Origin: Streptosporangium sp. NBC_01495
Lineage (GTDB): Bacteria; Actinomycetota; Actinomycetes; Streptosporangiales; Streptosporangiaceae
Reading direction: 5' to 3'
DNA length: 64,000 nt
Assembly (NCBI RefSeq): GCF_036250735.1
Contig: NZ_CP109430.1
Coordinates: forward strand, 1,364,001 to 1,428,000
Below the pieces are notes generated by a model. That model made no database searches and had not been told where the DNA came from. It saw only the letters and a program-made list of their open reading frames with translations. Made by a program: the position numbers and the translations under genes. Shown here piece after piece: positions 1 through 6,340 of the stretch; positions within the stretch are counted from its first letter, which is position 1, and every line of letters begins with the position of its first letter.

Positions 1-1
1 C

Positions 2-559
2 CTGACGGTCCGGCTCCTGCCGACGGTGCTCGCCGCCGAGGCGCCGCGGGTGGCCACCATGAGCAGCGGCACGGCCAACTTCGGCCGGATCCACTTCCAC
101 GACCTGCAGCGTGAGCGCCGCTACAGCCCCGGTCTCGCCTACGCCCAGTCCAAGCTCGCCGACCTCATGCTGACCCGGCACCTCGCCGCCCTCGCCGTCC
201 AGCGGAACTGGAACCTGCTGAGCACCGCCGCCCACCCCGGCTACACCCGCACGAACCTGCAGACGGCGGGCGCGAGCCTCGGACGCGAGAGGCCGTCGCG
301 CCTGCGCACCCTGTTCAACGGCATCGACTTCCTGCCCTCGCAGGACGTCGAGCCGGGCACCGAGCCGCTGCTGTACGCCGCGACCAGCCCCGATGCCGTC
401 GCGGGCGGCTACTACGGCCCCGGCGGGCGATTCGGCCTGGTCGGCCCCACCGTCACCGCCCGGCCGCCCCGCAGGGCTCTGGATCCCGTGGTCAACGCCC
501 GGCTGTGGGCCGAGGCCGAGCGCCTCACCGGCGTCACCCTGGCCGCCCACGTCGCCTGA
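2..559 (+). CDS. Short-chain dehydrogenase/reductase, C-terminal part (5' end outside window)
   Basis: The frame is open to the left edge, so this is the C-terminal ~185 residues of a gene that begins upstream. The catalytic YxxxK motif of SDR enzymes is visible as Y-A-Q-S-K, preceded by V-A-T-M-S-S-G, the usual strand with the active-site serine, and followed by A-A-H-P-G-Y, the loop that follows it in SDRs. The region resembles the retinol-dehydrogenase/WW-oxidoreductase-like SDR subgroup, which often ends with a 'YYGPGG' type loop as seen here. It would be an NAD(P)-dependent cytosolic oxidoreductase; the substrate cannot be inferred. It converges on the LacI-type gene that follows. Family assignment is confident, function unknown. 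Confidence 0.85.
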   Translation: MTVRLLPTVLAAEAPRVATMSSGTANFGRIHFHDLQRERRYSPGLAYAQSKLADLMLTRHLAALAVQRNWNLLSTAAHPGYTRTNLQTAGASLGRERPSRLRTLFNGIDFLPSQDVEPGTEPLLYAATSPDAVAGGYYGPGGRFGLVGPTVTARPPRRALDPVVNARLWAEAERLTGVTLAAHVA

Positions 560-583
560 GCGTACGGATCGCACGGAAGCCGG

Positions 584-1573
584 TCACGGCGGGAGCTCTC
601 CCGACCCCCGGGGGATGAGCCGGGTCGGCAGCTCGATCCGCTCGGAAGGGCCGAGGTCGCCGGAGAGGCGGCGGAAGAGCAGTTCGGCGGCGGTGCCGCC
701 GAGCCGGACCGGGTCCTGGGCCACCACGGTCACCCCGGGGTCCAGCAGGTCGGCCAGCTCGAAGTCGTCGAAGCCCACCAGGGCGGGGCGGTGTCCCGCG
801 CGCAGCGCGGCCACGGTGATCCTGCCGGTGCCGGTGAACACCGCCGTGGGCGGGTCGTCGCCGGAGAACATCCGGGTCAGTGCGGCGTCCGCCTGCTCGG
901 CGGGGCCGGTCGCGACCAGGGAGGGGTCGAAGGCCAGGCCCGCCTCTCGGAGGGCGCGGCGGTAGCCGCTCAGGCGTTCGCCGGTGGTGAAGATGGACAC
1001 GCTGTCGCCGACGAAGGCGACCCGGCGATGGCCGTGCCGGATCAGGTGGGCCACCCCCGCGTGCGCGCCCCCGGAGTTGTCGCAGAGCACCGTGTCGGCG
1101 TCCAGCCCGCCCGGCCGGTCGGCGAAGACCGCGACGACCCCCGCGTCAAGCTCGGGCCGCAGGTAGTCGTGGTCGGTCCCGGTGGGCACGATGATCAGGC
1201 CGTCGACCCCTCGGGAGCAGAAGGCGAGGACCAGTTCCCGTTCGCGCCGGGGATCCTCCCAGGAGGAGCCGCTGAACACCAGCGAGCCGTGCCGGAGCGC
1301 CACGTCCTCGACCGCGCGGCTGAGCCCCGCGTAGAAGGGGTCGGCCACGTCCTCGATCACCAGGCCGATGCTCGCGGTCCTGCCCCGGCGCAGGACGCGG
1401 GCGCTCTCGTTGCGCCGGTAGCCGAGCCGCTCGATGGCGGCCGTGACCCGCCCGGCGGTGGCGGGGTTGACCCCCGGCTCGCCGTTGACGACCCGGGAGA
1501 CGGTCTTCAGCGCCACCCCGGCCGCCGTCGCGACGTCCTTCATGGTGGGACGTCCCCGCGAACTCTCTGTCAC
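584..1573 (-). CDS. LacI-family transcriptional regulator
   Basis: A 329-residue LacI/GalR repressor. The N-terminus has the classic helix-turn-helix and hinge (M-K-D-V-A-T-A-A-G-V, then T-V-S-R-V-V-N-G), followed by a periplasmic-binding-protein-like effector domain with the typical G-V-D-G-L-I-I and V-G-F-D-D segments. An ATG exists at 1618, but it lies on the palindromic operator at 1604-1617 and has no ribosome site. The GTG at 1573 is therefore preferred; an ATG at 1543, at the start of the HTH, is an alternative. The operator just upstream suggests autoregulation. No transporter or sugar enzyme adjoins it in the window (the SDR gene converges from the left), so its target sugar or effector is unknown. 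Confidence 0.9.
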   Translation of the reverse strand: MTESSRGRPTMKDVATAAGVALKTVSRVVNGEPGVNPATAGRVTAAIERLGYRRNESARVLRRGRTASIGLVIEDVADPFYAGLSRAVEDVALRHGSLVFSGSSWEDPRRERELVLAFCSRGVDGLIIVPTGTDHDYLRPELDAGVVAVFADRPGGLDADTVLCDNSGGAHAGVAHLIRHGHRRVAFVGDSVSIFTTGERLSGYRRALREAGLAFDPSLVATGPAEQADAALTRMFSGDDPPTAVFTGTGRITVAALRAGHRPALVGFDDFELADLLDPGVTVVAQDPVRLGGTAAELLFRRLSGDLGPSERIELPTRLIPRGSGELPP

Positions 1574-1603
1574 GGCCCGATCATCGCCCAGGTTCAGCCA
1601 CGT

Positions 1604-1617
1604 TGACAACGTTGTCA
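1604..1617. promoter_or_regulatory. LacI-type operator, perfect 14-bp palindrome TGACAACGTTGTCA
   Basis: A perfect inverted repeat with the central CG step typical of LacI/GalR operators lies 31 bp upstream of the chosen start of the LacI-family gene at 584-1573. Position and symmetry suggest it is the repressor's own binding site. This is inference from symmetry; no second copy of this exact site was seen elsewhere in the window. Confidence 0.75.
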
Positions 1618-1718
1618 TCGAAGTGATGCGTCAGCCGGCGTCGGTCAAGGCCGACAGAAGGGCGGCGGGCAGGGGCGAGCGGGGACGGCGGCCAGCGCCG
1701 GAGGGGTGACGGTCAGGG

Positions 1719-2525
1719 TCAGCGGTGGGACAGGGCGCTGCCCTTGACACCCGACGCGTGCAGGTCGGCCTCCACCCGGGCGGCGGTGGCGAGCAGCGGC
1801 GGGAGCAGGTGGCGGCGGGCGGACTCGGGGGTCGTACGGCTCGCGTGGGAGGAGATGTTGATCGCGGCGGTCACCCGCCCCGAGCGTTCCCTGACGGGGA
1901 CGGCGATCGAGCGCAGGCCCTCCTCCAGCTCCTGGTCGACCATGGACCACCCCTGGGCGCGGACCCTGTCGAGCTCGGCCCTGAGGGCGGCGGGGGAGGT
2001 GACCGTCTTGGGGGTGAACCGGTGGAGCTCGACGTTCGCGAGGTAGACGTCGAGGTCGTCGGGAGGCAGCCAGGCCAGCAACACCCTGCCCATCGAGGTG
2101 CAGTGGGCCGGGAACCGGGTGCCGATGTTGATGGTCACCCGCATGATCCTGCTGGTCGCCACCCGGGCCACGTAGACGACGTCCTCGCCGTCGAGCACCG
2201 CCACCGACGCCGACTCGTGCACCTCGGCGACGAGGCGTTCGAGGTGCGGCTCGGCCACCTCGGGCAGCGAGAGACTGGACAGGTAGGCGTACCCGAGATC
2301 GAGGATGCGGGGGGAGAGCGCGAACAGCCGCCCGTCGGTCCTGACGTAGCCGAGGTCGACGAGCGTCAGCAGGAAGCGCCGGGCCGCGGCTCTGGTGAGG
2401 CCGGTCGCGCGGGCCACCTCGCTGAGCGTCAGCTCGGGGCTCGTCGCGCTGAACGCCTTGATCACCGAGAGCCCTCGTGCCAGCGACTGCACGTGGTCCG
2501 AGCCCCGGTCAACCGGTTCGATCAT
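1719..2525 (-). CDS. pcaR: IclR-family regulator, probable PcaR-type regulator of the beta-ketoadipate pathway
   Basis: A 268-residue IclR-family protein. It has an N-terminal winged helix (residues ~12-75, containing L-T-L-S-E-V-A-R-A-T-G-L-T-R-A-A-A-R-R-F-L) and a C-terminal effector domain with the P-A-H-C-T-S-M-G-R-V-L-L-A motif and R-S-I-A-V-P-V. 'A-H-C-T-S-M-G' and 'R-F-T-P-x-T' are typical of the PcaR/PcaU/PobR subgroup that senses beta-ketoadipate or aromatic acids. It is the last gene of the leftward pcaF-pcaB-pcaC operon and overlaps the end of pcaC by 17 bp, with its own ribosome site (GAGGAGGGCGGGG) before the ATG. Probable targets are the two IclR-type palindromes at 5876-5890 and 6017-6033. 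The subgroup assignment is inferred from context as well as sequence. Confidence 0.85.
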   Translation of the reverse strand: MIEPVDRGSDHVQSLARGLSVIKAFSATSPELTLSEVARATGLTRAAARRFLLTLVDLGYVRTDGRLFALSPRILDLGYAYLSSLSLPEVAEPHLERLVAEVHESASVAVLDGEDVVYVARVATSRIMRVTINIGTRFPAHCTSMGRVLLAWLPPDDLDVYLANVELHRFTPKTVTSPAALRAELDRVRAQGWSMVDQELEEGLRSIAVPVRERSGRVTAAINISSHASRTTPESARRHLLPPLLATAARVEADLHASGVKGSALSHR

Positions 2526-3039
2526 CCCCGCCCTCCTCGTTCCGGTCGAACTCTAGCGCCGCCCGTGCCACCGCGAACGCCCGGTTGGCGGCGGGCACGC
2601 CCGCGTAGATCGCGGTCTGCAGGAGCACCTCCTTGATCTCCTCCTCGGTCAGGCCGACGCGGAGCGCCGCCCGCACGTGCAGGGCCAGCTCGTGCTCGTG
2701 CCCCAGCGCGGCGAGCACGGCCAGCGTGACGCAGCTGCGGGTGCGCCGGTCCAGGCCGGGGCGGGTCCAGATCTCACCCCACGCGTACCTGGTGATGAAC
2801 TCCTGGAAGTCCGCGGTGAACGGGGTGGTGCTCGCGACGGCGCGGTCCACGTGCTCGTCGCCGAGTACGGCCCGGCGCGTCGCGTCCCCGGCCTCCCACC
2901 GGGTCTTCCCGTTCGTGTTTCCACCCTCCCGTTCGTTCGTGCCGCTCATACCCCCGTCCTCCCGTTCGTTCGCGCCGCTCGTCTCTCCGATCTCCCGTTC
3001 ATTCGTGCCGCTCGTCTCTCCGGTCTCCCGTTCGCTCAT
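2509..3039 (-). CDS. pcaC: 4-carboxymuconolactone decarboxylase with repetitive N-terminal extension
   Basis: A 176-residue protein whose C-terminal ~125 residues match PcaC, which decarboxylates gamma-carboxymuconolactone to beta-ketoadipate enol-lactone in the protocatechuate branch. Visible family features are W-G-E-I-W-T-R-P-G-L-D, L-A-A-L-G-H-E-H-E-L-A-L-H-V-R, G-L-T-E-E-E-I-K-E-V-L-L and Y-A-G-V-P-A-A-N. The ATG overlaps the TGA of pcaB by 4 bp (translational coupling). PcaC homologues are usually ~125-135 residues. Here the first ~45 residues are four copies of an 11-residue unit (E-R-E-x-G-x-T-S-G-x-N), encoded by a 33-bp minisatellite, and look like an added disordered tail. No enol-lactone hydrolase (PcaD) domain is fused and no pcaD is present in the window. 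Confidence 0.9.
   Translation of the reverse strand: MSERETGETSGTNEREIGETSGANEREDGGMSGTNEREGGNTNGKTRWEAGDATRRAVLGDEHVDRAVASTTPFTADFQEFITRYAWGEIWTRPGLDRRTRSCVTLAVLAALGHEHELALHVRAALRVGLTEEEIKEVLLQTAIYAGVPAANRAFAVARAALEFDRNEEGGDDRTG
2908..3036 (-). repeat. 33-bp tandem repeat (about 4 copies) inside pcaC
   Basis: Four in-frame copies encode E-R-E-T-G-E-T-S-G-T-N and variants of it. The copies are diverged by a few bases each, so the array is not an assembly artefact of identical units. It accounts for the extra N-terminal length of PcaC. Confidence 0.85.
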
Positions 3040-4388
3040 GTGCCGGCTCCCGTGAGGTTCTCGTGGGCGGCGAGCGCCCGGTCGACGAAGGTGGCGGCGG
3101 AGCCGAGGGCGCCCGCCGGGTCGAGGGCCGCGTCGATCTCCTCGGCGGTCAGGGAGACGCCGGGGTCGGCGAGCAGGACCTCCCGCAGCTCCGAGCACCC
3201 CTCGACGGCGCGGGCGCAGGCGGCGTCCACCAGCCGCCGGGCCTCCGGGGTGCCGCCGAGCCGCACGACGACCTGCTCGGCCATCAGCAGCCCGCGGGTC
3301 GCCCCGAGGTTGGCGCGCATCCTGGCGGTGTCCACGGTCAGGCCCTCCAGCACCTCGCGGAGCCAGGAGGCGGCGCTGCCGGTGAGCCGGAGCAGCTCGC
3401 CCAGCGTCTCCCACTCCGCCTGCCAGGGGCCCGCCGCGCGCTCGTGCTCCTGGACCATGCCGTCCAGGATCGAGGCGACCAGGCCGGGGACGCGCTGGAC
3501 GCAGGCGAGTACGGACATCGAGCCCACCGGGTTGCGCTTGTGCGGCATCGCGCTGGAGGTGCCCCGGCCGGGCCCCGTCGGCTCGGCGACCTCCGCCACC
3601 TCGGTCTGGGCCAGCAGCTTCACGTCGTTCGCCATCTTGCCGAGCGTCCCCGCGGCGGTGCCGAGCGCGCAGGCCAGCCGGGCCACCGGGGTCCGGTCGG
3701 TGTGCCAGGGGACGACAGGCTCGGCCAGTCCCAGCCCGGCCGCCAGGAGTGGCGGCACCTCGTGGCCCCGCTCGGCGAGGACCGACAGGGTGCCCGCCGC
3801 CCCGCCGTACTGGACCGGCAGCGGCACCTCCGCCAGCCCGGCCCGCGCGCGGTCCAGCGCGCTCAGCCAGCCCGCCGCCTTCAGCCCGAACGTGACGGGT
3901 ACGGCGTGCTGCAGCACGGTGCGCCCGGCCATGACGGTGCCGCGGTGTTCGGACGCCAGCCGCGCGCAGGCGTCCGCGCAGGCGGACAGATCGGCCAGGA
4001 CCGGTGTCAGGGCACGGCGGGCGACCAGCATGGCGGCCGTGTCGTTGATGTCCTGGCTGGTGGCGCCGTAGTGGACGAACCGCCGCAGGCCGGGCTCGAT
4101 CCGTTCCCGCAGGGCGGCGACCAGCGGGATGACGGGGTTGCCGGTCAGCGCGGCCCTCCCGCCCAGCTCGGCGATGTCGTAGAGCTCGGGGCGGCAGGCC
4201 TCCGCCAGCGCGGCGGGCACCTCGGCGGGGACCAGGCCGAGCCCGGCCTGCGCGCCGGCCAGCGCGGCCTCGACGTCCAGCATGGCGGCCAGCCACGCGA
4301 CGTCCGACACCTCCGCCGAGGCCCCGCCCCTGGCGAACATCCCGGAGAACAGGCCGGGGAACGGCCCGCCGGTCGCGGGAGAGGTCAT
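3036..4388 (-). CDS. pcaB: 3-carboxy-cis,cis-muconate cycloisomerase
   Basis: A 450-residue member of the fumarase/aspartase superfamily. The signature G-T-S-S-A-M-P-H-K-R-N-P is present, along with R-F-V-H-Y-G-A-T-S-Q-D-I-N-D-T, which matches the PcaB version of the superfamily's 'TSQD.ND' region. PcaB cycloisomerises 3-carboxymuconate to gamma-carboxymuconolactone, the substrate of PcaC encoded immediately downstream with a 4-bp overlap. An ATG at 4388 preceded by GGAGGTGGAC is the clear start; an upstream in-frame start would overrun the thiolase gene. Length and motifs are normal for the family. Confidence 0.95.
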   Translation of the reverse strand: MTSPATGGPFPGLFSGMFARGGASAEVSDVAWLAAMLDVEAALAGAQAGLGLVPAEVPAALAEACRPELYDIAELGGRAALTGNPVIPLVAALRERIEPGLRRFVHYGATSQDINDTAAMLVARRALTPVLADLSACADACARLASEHRGTVMAGRTVLQHAVPVTFGLKAAGWLSALDRARAGLAEVPLPVQYGGAAGTLSVLAERGHEVPPLLAAGLGLAEPVVPWHTDRTPVARLACALGTAAGTLGKMANDVKLLAQTEVAEVAEPTGPGRGTSSAMPHKRNPVGSMSVLACVQRVPGLVASILDGMVQEHERAAGPWQAEWETLGELLRLTGSAASWLREVLEGLTVDTARMRANLGATRGLLMAEQVVVRLGGTPEARRLVDAACARAVEGCSELREVLLADPGVSLTAEEIDAALDPAGALGSAATFVDRALAAHENLTGAGT

Positions 4389-4416
4389 GTCCACCTCCGA
4401 GTGGTGCGGACGCCGC

Positions 4417-5598
4417 TCAGGAGCCGGTTCCCTCAAGGACGACGGCGAGCCCCTGGCCCACGCCGACGCAGATGGCGGCCAGGCCGTACCCGCCGCCCCG
4501 GTGGTGCAGCTCGTGGGCGAGGGTACCGAGGATGCGTGCCCCCGAGGAGCCGAGGGGGTGGCCGAGGGCGATGGCGCCGCCGTTGACGTTGACGATCTCG
4601 GGGTCGAGGTCGGGCCACTCGGCGAGGCACGCCAGCGACTGGGCGGCGAACGCCTCGTTGAGCTCGACCACGCTCAGGTCGGACCAGCCGATGCCCGCCC
4701 GTTCGAGGGCCGTACGGGCCGCGTCGACCGGTCCGATGCCGAACAGGTGCGGCTCCACGCCGATCACCGCGCGGGAGACGATCCTGGCCAGCGGGGCTCG
4801 CCCGGACCGGGCGGCCCCCGCCTCGTCGCCGACGAGCAGTGCGGCGGCGCCGTCGTTGAGGGGGGAGGCGTTTCCCGCGGTGACGGTGCCGCCGGGGCGG
4901 AAGACCGGTTTCAGACCGGCCAGGGACTCCTCGGTCGAGTCGGCCCTGACCGACTCGTCGTGGCCGAGGGCGTCGAGCGGGACCACCTCGCGGTCGAAGA
5001 CGCCGCGCTCCCAGGCCGCCGCCGCGCGCCGGTGGCTGCGCAGCGCGAACCGGTCCTGGGCCTCGCGGCCGATGCCGTAGCGGTCGGCGAGGAGCTCGGC
5101 GCCCTCGCCCAGGGCGACCGTCCACTCGGCGGGCATCCGGGGGTTGACCATGCGCCAGCCGAGGGCCGTGTCGTGCAGGGTCCGCTCTCCCCGGTCGAAG
5201 CCCCGCGCGGGCTTGGGCATCACCCACGGCGCCCGGCTCATCGACTCGGAACCTCCGGCGACCACCAGGGACGCGTCGCCCACGGCCACCGCGCGGGAGG
5301 CGGCGATCGCCGCCTCCAGGCCGGAGCCGCACAGCCGGTTGAGGGTCGTTCCGGGCACCGTCACCGGCAGTCCGGCCAGGAGCACGGCCATCCGCGCGAC
5401 GTCCCGGTTGTCCTCGCCCGCGCCGTTGGCCGCGCCGAGGAACACGTCCTCGATCGCGGCGGGGTCGAGGGCGGGCGCGCGGTCGGCCAGCGCGCGGACG
5501 ACGTGCGCGGCCAGGTCGTCGGGGCGGACGCCCGACAGCGCCCCGCCGTACCGGCCGATGGGTGTGCGGACCGCGTCGAGGATGTAGACGTCATTCAC
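4417..5598 (-). CDS. pcaF: Acetyl-CoA C-acyltransferase, probable beta-ketoadipyl-CoA thiolase
   Basis: A 393-residue thiolase with all three catalytic regions: the nucleophilic Cys in N-R-L-C-G-S-G, the His in N-V-N-G-G-A-I-A-L-G-H-P-L-G-S-S-G-A-R, and the C-terminal Cys in I-C-V-G-V-G-Q-G. PcaF cleaves beta-ketoadipyl-CoA to succinyl-CoA and acetyl-CoA, the last pathway step. The GTG at 5598 is chosen because AGGAG lies nine bases upstream. It is the first gene of the leftward pca operon, 28 bp before pcaB. Operon position supports PcaF over a fatty-acid thiolase. The CoA-transferase genes pcaI and pcaJ are not in the window. Confidence 0.88.
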   Translation of the reverse strand: MNDVYILDAVRTPIGRYGGALSGVRPDDLAAHVVRALADRAPALDPAAIEDVFLGAANGAGEDNRDVARMAVLLAGLPVTVPGTTLNRLCGSGLEAAIAASRAVAVGDASLVVAGGSESMSRAPWVMPKPARGFDRGERTLHDTALGWRMVNPRMPAEWTVALGEGAELLADRYGIGREAQDRFALRSHRRAAAAWERGVFDREVVPLDALGHDESVRADSTEESLAGLKPVFRPGGTVTAGNASPLNDGAAALLVGDEAGAARSGRAPLARIVSRAVIGVEPHLFGIGPVDAARTALERAGIGWSDLSVVELNEAFAAQSLACLAEWPDLDPEIVNVNGGAIALGHPLGSSGARILGTLAHELHHRGGGYGLAAICVGVGQGLAVVLEGTGS

Positions 5599-5777
5599 GA
5601 TCGGGGACTCCTGTCCGCGGGGTGGTCGGGTGTCGCGGTCGCCGGGGACCCTCCGGCCGGGGGACACCGGTGCCGGGTGGTGTGCGGCCTACCCGGTGCC
5701 TCGCGCTTCACGCGGGGAGCTCCCGGGGGTGTGAGATCGCGGCGCGTGGGGGACGGGGCGGGTGGGACCCTCCGTCG

Positions 5778-5834
5778 TCACGCCGTCGCGCACGGGTGGG
5801 CCACCGTCCCGGCGAGCGGAACCGTCGTGGTCAT
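5778..5834 (-). CDS. Possible 18-residue leader ORF upstream of the thiolase gene
   Basis: An ATG with a strong ribosome-binding sequence (GAAGGGGGTGCG directly before it) opens an 18-codon frame (M-T-T-T-V-P-L-A-G-T-V-A...) in the leader between the leftward promoter and pcaF. It has no recognisable homology. It could be a short upstream ORF or the remains of a gene start brought here by deletion. Weakly supported. Confidence 0.25.
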   Translation of the reverse strand: MTTTVPLAGTVAHPCATA

Positions 5835-5875
5835 CGCACCCCCTTCAGGCGTTCTCGCCACCCGAGTCAGCGTAT

Positions 5876-5890
5876 GTTCGCTATGCGAAC
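5876..5890. promoter_or_regulatory. IclR-type operator 1, GTTCGC-TAT-GCGAAC
   Basis: A perfect inverted repeat of six-base arms about a 3-bp centre, lying just downstream of the predicted leftward promoter of the pca operon. It shares the GTTCGN5CGAAC core with the site at 6017-6033 and resembles the published PcaR box of Pseudomonas (GTTCGATAATCGCAC). Binding by the IclR-type protein encoded at 1719-2525 is an inference. Confidence 0.7.
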
Positions 5891-5906
5891 GGATGTTCTC
5901 TAAGGG

Positions 5907-5936
5907 AAGATACTGACTCGCTGTCCGGATGGTCAA
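5907..5936 (-). promoter_or_regulatory. Predicted leftward promoter of the pca operon
   Basis: On the minus strand TTGACC (5936-5931) and TATCTT (5912-5907) are separated by 18 bp, a reasonable match to housekeeping sigma promoters. Operator 1 falls downstream of the -10, where a bound repressor would block transcription. Confidence 0.5.
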
Positions 5937-5954
5937 TTCGGCGATCGGCGTTCC

Positions 5955-5984
5955 TTGACACACCCGATATCGGCGGCGTAGCTT
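5955..5984 (+). promoter_or_regulatory. Predicted rightward promoter of the decarboxylase/dehydrogenase operon
   Basis: A perfect -35 TTGACA (5955-5960) and TAGCTT (5979-5984) are spaced 18 bp apart. The spacer contains the perfect palindrome CCGATATCGG (5964-5973). Operator 2 lies about 30 bp downstream of the -10, mirroring the layout on the leftward side. Confidence 0.5.
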
Positions 5985-6016
5985 CCGCGATACGCCTCGT
6001 TCGTTCAGAGAATCAT

Positions 6017-6033
6017 TGTTCGCATAACGAACA
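6017..6033. promoter_or_regulatory. IclR-type operator 2, TGTTCG-N5-CGAACA
   Basis: An inverted repeat with the same GTTCG/CGAAC arms and spacing as operator 1, placed in the leader of the rightward operon. Two matching sites on a divergent promoter pair argue for co-regulation of both operons by one IclR-family protein. Confidence 0.7.
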
Positions 6034-6066
6034 TCATCCCCTCACTTCTTCCCCTCGGGAGGTCCC

Positions 6067-6340
6067 GTGCGCCGTCCCACCGGCTTCCTGACCGGCTTCC
6101 TGACCGGCGCGGTCGCGCTCTCCCCGCTGTCCGCGTGCGGTCCGGGGCGGCGCCCGCCCGTTCTCGCGGATCGCGTACAGCGCGGCGGGGCTGGGCGCGC
6201 TGCTGCTCGTCCTGGAGGCCGTTCCCCGGCTGGGACCGGTCGACCCGCGCCATCTGCCGCCCGCGTCGGAGATCCTCCGCGCGCCGGCGGCGCGCGGCCA
6301 CCTGTACGCCCAGATCCAGCGGGCGAGGGGTGAGCGATGA
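6067..6340 (+). pseudogene. Chimeric remnant of an ABC transporter (lipoprotein leader joined to permease N-terminus)
   Basis: From GTG 6067 one frame encodes a short lipoprotein-like signal (hydrophobic stretch ending in the lipobox L-S-A-C, Cys near residue 24), then degenerates. About 20 codons on, a second frame opens with no start codon and encodes ~58 residues (from 6161) that look like the N-terminus of an SsuC/TauC-type permease. It has a hydrophobic helix, then V-D-P-R-H-L-P-P-A-S-E-I-L, the usual 'lPpPs.vl' motif after the first membrane helix. It ends in a TGA overlapping the ATG of the next gene by 4 bp. I infer a deletion removed most of a binding-protein/ATPase/permease operon. 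An intact equivalent lies at 34530-37217. Confidence 0.6.

Noticed and set aside
791-1606. 271-residue plus-strand ORF over the LacI gene
   Set aside because: Shadow frame opposite a clear LacI-family protein with HTH and effector domain.
6067-6333. Intact 88-residue lipoprotein gene
   Set aside because: Only the signal-like start has protein character; after ~25 codons the frame turns Arg/Pro/Gly-rich and out of phase with the permease-like segment, so I treat it as part of a deletion scar.
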